Positions 59,864-64,000 of a DNA stretch of 64,000 nt are shown piece after piece. The position numbers and the translations under genes are program-made. The stretch spans positions 310,001-374,000 of the forward strand of contig NZ_CP092370.1 of assembly GCF_028473145.1 (NCBI RefSeq). Direction: 5' to 3'. The notes beneath the pieces are model-generated. The model was not told where the DNA came from. It ran no database searches and was given only the letters and a program-made list of their open reading frames with translations. Source of the DNA: Flavobacterium sp. CBA20B-1 (GTDB lineage Bacteria > Bacteroidota > Bacteroidia > Flavobacteriales > Flavobacteriaceae). Position 1 is the first letter of the stretch. The number at the start of each line of letters is the position of its first letter.

Positions 59864-60711
59864 ACTCTAAATGATTTTCCTTTAAATTCAATGATGTTGA
59901 ACATTTCAAATAATCGATCGTAAACACGTCCACCGTATTTTTCTCCAAACTCTTTCAAAGCTTCGTTGATGTCGTTAGGGAATTGATCTTTGTAATTACA
60001 TGAGATGTAAGTTTTTGATTCCCTATTGTAACGTTCTTCGAGTATTTCTTTGAAGATATTTACTTTGCCGTAATTTGATGCGATACGCTCTGTTTTTAAG
60101 TCATCAAAATACCTACGCCCTTTGAACATTCTGCGTTCAAAGTCTTTTCTTAATTCTTCATCAGAACATTTTTCAAATTCAGAAACAACGTAATTTGCGG
60201 TGTATCCGGTAAAAATATGGCTTGGTAATTTTTTAAATAAACTTTCAAAAGTTTTAAAAACAGTTGTTTTTCCGTTTCCAAAATCTCCGATAACTAAAAG
60301 CCCCTTTTCAAAAGATGGTTTTGATAAATTTGTGAGATTTTTACAGCTAAAGAATTTTTTATCATTTGAAAAATAGTAGAGAAATGGCGCTATATTTTCA
60401 CGTGTAATTTCGTTTAAAACAAATTTTTTATTTTGTTCAATTTCGAATTGATTTTTAAAAGCCGAAAAAAGTTGGTTAGCTTCGATTTTTATTTCTCGTA
60501 CCGGTTTTGGTTTGCTTATTTTTTCGAAATAATCATGAATATAAGCATTGGCTTCTTTTCCACGGTTGTTACGATGTTCATAAATTTCTATTTGCCTTTT
60601 TTCAAATTCTGTGAGAATTTTAGGATCTTTTGATTTTAGCTCGGCATATTTATGCCTGCCAATTCCTTTGCCAATTAGATTATCGGTTTGTTGAGAATGT
60701 TGATTTTCCAT
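59860..60711 (-). CDS. DnaC-like helicase-loader ATPase
   Basis: A 283-residue AAA+ ATPase. Walker A is GDFGNGKTT, Walker B lies in RRYFDDLKTE and sensor sequence in KTYISCNYKD. The N-terminal 90 residues (KYAELKSKDPKILTEFEKRQ) are charged and probably contact the helicase. With the DUF1376 protein beside it, it likely loads the host DnaB on phage DNA. No phage helicase is visible in the window. Confidence 0.85.
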   Translation of the reverse strand: MENQHSQQTDNLIGKGIGRHKYAELKSKDPKILTEFEKRQIEIYEHRNNRGKEANAYIHDYFEKISKPKPVREIKIEANQLFSAFKNQFEIEQNKKFVLNEITRENIAPFLYYFSNDKKFFSCKNLTNLSKPSFEKGLLVIGDFGNGKTTVFKTFESLFKKLPSHIFTGYTANYVVSEFEKCSDEELRKDFERRMFKGRRYFDDLKTERIASNYGKVNIFKEILEERYNRESKTYISCNYKDQFPNDINEALKEFGEKYGGRVYDRLFEMFNIIEFKGKSFRV

Positions 60712-61474
60712 TTTGACTTATTTTTTTATCATCTTTAAACCATACGGCGCGCATTTTTTGTTTCCAAGACAAAACCTGCTTGCCGGAAGAATCTTTCCAA
60801 TTTGCATCGTTGTAGTATTTAAAAACATGCTGGGCGTAATTTTCAGGAAAATCATTTTCTTTAAAAAAATCAACAACATCATCTAAACATGGCGGAATGA
60901 ATTTTTTGTTTTCTTTTTCCCCCACACCCCCTTTATCTTTATCTACATTTATATTTGCATTTGCATTTGCATCTGCATTTGCATCTGCTAAATTGTTAAC
61001 CATTTGGTTAACCATTTTATTAAACCACTCTCTAACGCTTGATTTTATTAGGTTTTCATCATTAATTAAAATTCCATTTTCATATATAAAATCAGAAATT
61101 TGGAAACTTTTTTTGATTTTTTGCGTTTGTTTTAAGTTTAAATTTGACTTAGAAATAAGCCCGGCAAAAGTTGCCGAAGCTATTTTTTTAGGTTTGCCGG
61201 TTGCTCTTTCGTTGACCTCTCGGTTAAGCCTTTGGTTAACCAAATGGTTGTCCGTTTGGTTGAATTTTTTACCAACCATTTCCCAAATTGCATCAAATTT
61301 TGATTCTAAAAAAATACCCGTTATTCGCATCAATCTTTCTTTTTCATTCGGTATTTTTTCATTTTGATGTTGATACAATAAAAGCCTTAAGTAAGCTCCA
61401 ACCTCTTCACAACTCATATCCTGAGTACCGGATTGAAAATCTTTTGAATAAAGTAAAAATGCAGGATCTTTCAT
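60680..61474 (-). CDS. DUF1376-type replication protein
   Basis: A 264-residue protein starting KDPAFLLYSKDFQSGTQDMS and continuing EEVGAYLRLLLYQHQN, the DUF1376 pattern (winged-helix, related to replication initiators and DnaD-like proteins). A low-complexity linker (LADANADANANANINVDKDK) precedes a C-terminal region with KYYNDANWKDSSGKQVLSWK, seen in replication-initiation proteins. Overlaps the DnaC-like gene. Confidence 0.82.
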   Translation of the reverse strand: MKDPAFLLYSKDFQSGTQDMSCEEVGAYLRLLLYQHQNEKIPNEKERLMRITGIFLESKFDAIWEMVGKKFNQTDNHLVNQRLNREVNERATGKPKKIASATFAGLISKSNLNLKQTQKIKKSFQISDFIYENGILINDENLIKSSVREWFNKMVNQMVNNLADANADANANANINVDKDKGGVGEKENKKFIPPCLDDVVDFFKENDFPENYAQHVFKYYNDANWKDSSGKQVLSWKQKMRAVWFKDDKKISQNGKSTFSTNR

Positions 61475-61490
61475 GTAAAAAAGTTTGTGA

Positions 61491-61754
61491 TTAGTTGTTT
61501 AAAAAATACTCTTTGAATCGTGTTCCTGGAACAAAAGAAGATTGAATATCAACGTTGTGATAATCTTTAAGGTCTTTGATTCTTCGCCTTAAATCGCCTA
61601 TTTTGTATTTCATTAAGGCCGTAATAGTAGTAAGTCGTTCACCGCGTTGCAAAGCTTGTAAAACGATACTACACTGCGCAGAAAAATGTCGTTTGTTTTG
61701 GTCGAAATGTTTTTGGTTTTCAGGTAGGTTTTCATGATGATTGATTACTAACAT
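61491..61754 (-). CDS. helix-turn-helix phage protein
   Basis: An 87-residue basic protein (HFDQNKRHFSAQCSIVLQAL, RGERLTTITALMKYKIGDLRR). The pattern of a winged-helix DNA-binding domain (Q-A-L-x(3)-ERL) is common in Bacteroidota phages. Exact role unknown. Confidence 0.7.
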   Translation of the reverse strand: MLVINHHENLPENQKHFDQNKRHFSAQCSIVLQALQRGERLTTITALMKYKIGDLRRRIKDLKDYHNVDIQSSFVPGTRFKEYFLNN

Positions 61755-61767
61755 AATAAATAATTTA

Positions 61768-62160
61768 CTATCCTTGATATGAATGTAAGGCTTGATATTC
61801 TGCCTTACCTTTTGAAATTACAGTCCTACACCATTCTAATTGGCGCGAACATGCTGCGTTAATTCTATCAGCCCATGTAACAAGATGATTTTCATCTTTG
61901 GTTAATGTTTCGATGAATTTATTTGAAGTACTTGCTGGCAAACTCAAAAGCTCTTTTATTCGTGCCATTGTTTCGCTTTTAAGCGCTTCATCCTTATGAA
62001 TTTTAGCATCAGCTAAAAGCTTTCCAGAACGAGCCATATAAACTGCTAAATCGTTACCGCGAACAACAGCTTCATTTATATCCTCGCTGAGAGTAATCTC
62101 AAGGAAATTTTGTATTTCCCCGAGTTCTTTTTGAATATTTTCTTTTGATGTGATACTCAT
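61768..62160 (-). CDS. phage protein, function unknown
   Basis: A 130-residue protein from ATG 62160 (MSITSKENIQKELGEIQNFL); a longer frame to 62211 overlaps the MBL gene. Helical, with a Trp/Cys-containing end (AACSRQLEWCRTVISKGKAE). Not recognised. Confidence 0.65.
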   Translation of the reverse strand: MSITSKENIQKELGEIQNFLEITLSEDINEAVVRGNDLAVYMARSGKLLADAKIHKDEALKSETMARIKELLSLPASTSNKFIETLTKDENHLVTWADRINAACSRQLEWCRTVISKGKAEYQALHSYQG

Positions 62161-62161
62161 T

Positions 62162-62896
62162 CTAAAAAGGATTTTTATTAAATAGAATATCAAGTCCGTT
62201 ATACGCAACAATGGTATTCTTTCCGGTTGCTTCTAGGACATTCTTTTGGAACTCTATTTCGTTAGAGTTGGAATCAGATAAATGGATTAAAACAATGTTG
62301 TTAACTGCCGTTAAATCATTCACATTAAGCAGATCGATACACTTCTGAATAGATAGGTGTGATTTTAAAATACGATCTCTTAAAAACTTTCTATCAAACT
62401 TTAATTTTTGGTCGATGATGTCCTCACAAAAATTAGCTTCAATTATCAAGTTGTTTAAACCGTTGAATTTGTAAGGCGAATAAAAGCTATCCGTCAAAAA
62501 TAATGTTACACCACACTCGGGATGCTGTATTAAAAAACCTAAAGGTTCATTTGCATCGTGCCGTATATCAAATGGAATAATTTTAAAGTTTCCGATTTGA
62601 TATATTTTTTTTGATTGAATAGGGTGAGTGTTGTGATGTTCTGCTACTCCGGATGCTTCTAACGTTCCATGACTTGCGTAAACTTTAATCCCGGCAGAAA
62701 GAACATCTTTTATCGCTTTATTATGATCGCCATGTTCGTGAGAAATCAAACAGCCTACAACCTTTGAAAAGTCGTAATTTAAAGCTTCTTTTATCTTTTT
62801 GATAACAACACCACATTCAATAAGCAATACCTCCTCTTTGTTGTAGAGAAGGTATGCGTTACCTTGGCTTCCTGTGCCTATTACTTTAAGGTTCAT
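62162..62896 (-). CDS. MBL-fold metallohydrolase
   Basis: A 244-residue metallo-beta-lactamase-fold protein. Zn ligands: ISHEHGDHNKAI (HxHxDH), a further His in FDIRHDANEP, an Asp in FLTDSFY and a final His in VLIHLSDSN. It resembles YycJ/WalJ-type nucleases and phage MBL proteins near replication genes. Processing of phage DNA or RNA is possible. It starts 11 bases inside the next upstream gene's frame. Confidence 0.85.
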   Translation of the reverse strand: MNLKVIGTGSQGNAYLLYNKEEVLLIECGVVIKKIKEALNYDFSKVVGCLISHEHGDHNKAIKDVLSAGIKVYASHGTLEASGVAEHHNTHPIQSKKIYQIGNFKIIPFDIRHDANEPLGFLIQHPECGVTLFLTDSFYSPYKFNGLNNLIIEANFCEDIIDQKLKFDRKFLRDRILKSHLSIQKCIDLLNVNDLTAVNNIVLIHLSDSNSNEIEFQKNVLEATGKNTIVAYNGLDILFNKNPF

Positions 62897-63179
62897 CTTT
62901 AATTCTTTTTAAGACGTTTTGAATTTTAGACCATAAAAAATTCGGTATTGAATTATCGTCATTTTCTAATGTGTCAAGGATTTCAAACATATCTTCGGCG
63001 TGAATACATTTCAAAGCGTTTTGCCTTTGCTCATCCATTTCTTTATTATTCCATTCTTCAGAAAAGTCTTGACTAATTAAGTATGAAAATTGTGCGATTT
63101 TATATCTACCACCCAATTGCGTGCCTACAATATTCCAAGCAGGTTTGCTTTTACTGTGTTGAAGTTTCCATTTTGCCAT
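62886..63179 (-). CDS. small phage protein, function unknown
   Basis: 97 residues (MAKWKLQHSKSKPAWNIVGT), coupled to the MBL gene by an overlap of 11 bases. No family recognised. Confidence 0.6.
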   Translation of the reverse strand: MAKWKLQHSKSKPAWNIVGTQLGGRYKIAQFSYLISQDFSEEWNNKEMDEQRQNALKCIHAEDMFEILDTLENDDNSIPNFLWSKIQNVLKRIKDEP

Positions 63180-63197
63180 AATTGATATTTATAAAAA

Positions 63198-63222
63198 GCA
63201 CGATTATTAAGTCTAATCGTGC
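63198..63222 (-). terminator. intrinsic terminator in the early operon
   Basis: A 9-bp perfect stem GCACGATTA/TAATCGTGC with a 7-base loop. On the minus strand it is followed by T5. It lies just after the stop of the gene at 63230 and could limit expression of everything to its left. Confidence 0.78.
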
Positions 63223-63229
63223 AATTACT

Positions 63230-63937
63230 TTAAGGTTCATTGATAATGAACTTAAAATGATCCCCTCCAAGAAACAGAGGTTTGTGTTCCTTTTTAAAAG
63301 ATTTAATAACTTTTATTTTTTTTAAAAAATCAACAACTTCTTCCAACTGTTCATCTATTAAATTTATTCTACTTTTAGAGAAATGTTTTGGAGCTATAAT
63401 TTCAAACAGTAGATTTTTTGTTATCTCAAAGGTTGTGTTTTGAGATAAAATGAAAATAAACGATCTAAAAAAAAGCTCACTCACTCTTGAAGTACCTTTG
63501 TTAAAGGTAAAGTAGTTATTGAATTTGTAAATAAAATCAATATTTGAGTAAATGAATTTAAAAACCTGAGTATCTGTTAAAATCGGATCAATTAATACGC
63601 GAATTTCGTTCGTGTTACAAAAACTTATTTTTAGAGTCCCATGCTTTGAACTAATACTTTCAAGCGTTTGAATAACTTCTTTTTGTTGTCTACCTCCTGG
63701 TTTATCACTACTAAATTTATGTTTTGATATTTCAAAACTTGATGTTTTTAATGATATAAAAACGTTACTTCCGTTAGTGTTTAAGAATTGAGAATTAAGA
63801 ATTAATTTATGAGGGGCAGAAAGATTTTTTTGTCTAAAAGCCAATATTGAAAATATACTCAAGATTGTTTTTAGCTCAATTGAACTGTAATTTTTAAAAA
63901 GATTTAGTTCACTTAAATTATATTTATAGATTTTCAT
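63230..63937 (-). CDS. phage protein with possible replication-initiator fold, function unknown
   Basis: A 235-residue protein rich in Phe, Asn and Ser (MKIYKYNLSELNLFKNYSSI). Two halves with repeating helix-strand patterns recall the twin winged helices of Rep_3 initiators, but no diagnostic motif is seen. It has its own terminator. Confidence 0.6.
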   Translation of the reverse strand: MKIYKYNLSELNLFKNYSSIELKTILSIFSILAFRQKNLSAPHKLILNSQFLNTNGSNVFISLKTSSFEISKHKFSSDKPGGRQQKEVIQTLESISSKHGTLKISFCNTNEIRVLIDPILTDTQVFKFIYSNIDFIYKFNNYFTFNKGTSRVSELFFRSFIFILSQNTTFEITKNLLFEIIAPKHFSKSRINLIDEQLEEVVDFLKKIKVIKSFKKEHKPLFLGGDHFKFIINEP

Positions 63938-63952
63938 ATTTCACTTTTTAAA

Positions 63953-64000
63953 TTAAAACCCTGGTCCATCCATTACTGTTTGCGGTGCTTCTTGTTCAAC
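63953..64000 (-). CDS. C-terminal end of a leftward gene, cut by the window edge
   Basis: The minus strand reads ...VEQEAPQTVMDGPGF then TAA. Only 15 residues are visible. The tail with D-G-P-G-F is reminiscent of an SSB acidic tip, which would fit the replication context, but the family cannot be fixed. Confidence 0.4.
   Translation of the reverse strand, partial: VEQEAPQTVMDGPGF

Noticed and set aside
1..64000. CRISPR array or insertion sequence
   Set aside because: No run of short regular direct repeats with unique spacers was seen, and no transposase ORF is present. The repeats at 54-55 kb are inverted, irregular in size and flank genes.

Overview
The window is AT-rich DNA of a member of the Bacteroidota, most likely a flavobacterium. 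Supporting signs are promoters of the TAnnTTTG (-7) type, few strong Shine-Dalgarno sequences, a fused ResB/CcsA cytochrome c maturation protein, menaquinone synthesis (menD) and a serine-palmitoyltransferase-like alpha-oxoamine synthase. The genus cannot be fixed from sequence alone.

Bases 1-21,540 are ordinary chromosome: the 3' part of an OmpR-type response regulator, a mini-GrpE/Hsp70 pair, a membrane protein, a menD-DUF4197 operon, a lipoprotein glutathione peroxidase, ccsBA, a PLP aminotransferase, the alpha-oxoamine synthase, an NlpE-like lipoprotein, guaA, rlmF, a LysM protein and an OsmC protein. Most units end in clear intrinsic terminators.

From about 21,650 to beyond the right edge lies a temperate siphovirus-like prophage of at least 42 kb. 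Its left end has cut a DUF3820-type gene after about 24 codons. The integrase (21,840-23,135) is followed by a candidate small RNA. The rightward late genes form four transcription units: terminase-portal; scaffold, capsid, connectors, tail and tape measure; distal tail; fibres and lysis. Each unit is preceded by the same two-part element, TGTCAATAACT and TTAGAT(A/T), spaced exactly 52 bp start to start. A leftward two-gene moron with its own host-type promoter sits between the tape measure and distal-tail genes. After lysis, a small rightward regulatory operon (50,049-51,062) with a palindromic operator meets a long leftward early operon (51,104 to beyond 64,000) for replication and DNA metabolism: DnaC-like ATPase, DUF1376 protein, MBL-fold protein, DnaA domain IV protein, PcfJ/PcfK, NdpA-like, ASCH and RuvC-like proteins.

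The most striking feature is the large terminase. It is interrupted by two inteins, one in each catalytic centre. The first sits in the Walker A loop and is split: its halves are on separate ORFs with a free-standing HNH homing endonuclease gene between them, so the P-loop must be built by protein trans-splicing. The second sits beside the last nuclease aspartate. It is one continuous frame, yet a complete HNH/zinc-finger endonuclease ORF is nested inside it in another reading frame, giving about 630 bp of dual coding.

A second unusual region is 53,000-55,250. Four small leftward genes there are separated by long imperfect inverted repeats bounded by GCTAAC/GTTAGC or GCATAAC/GTTATGC. This looks like an integron-cassette array dropped into the phage early operon.
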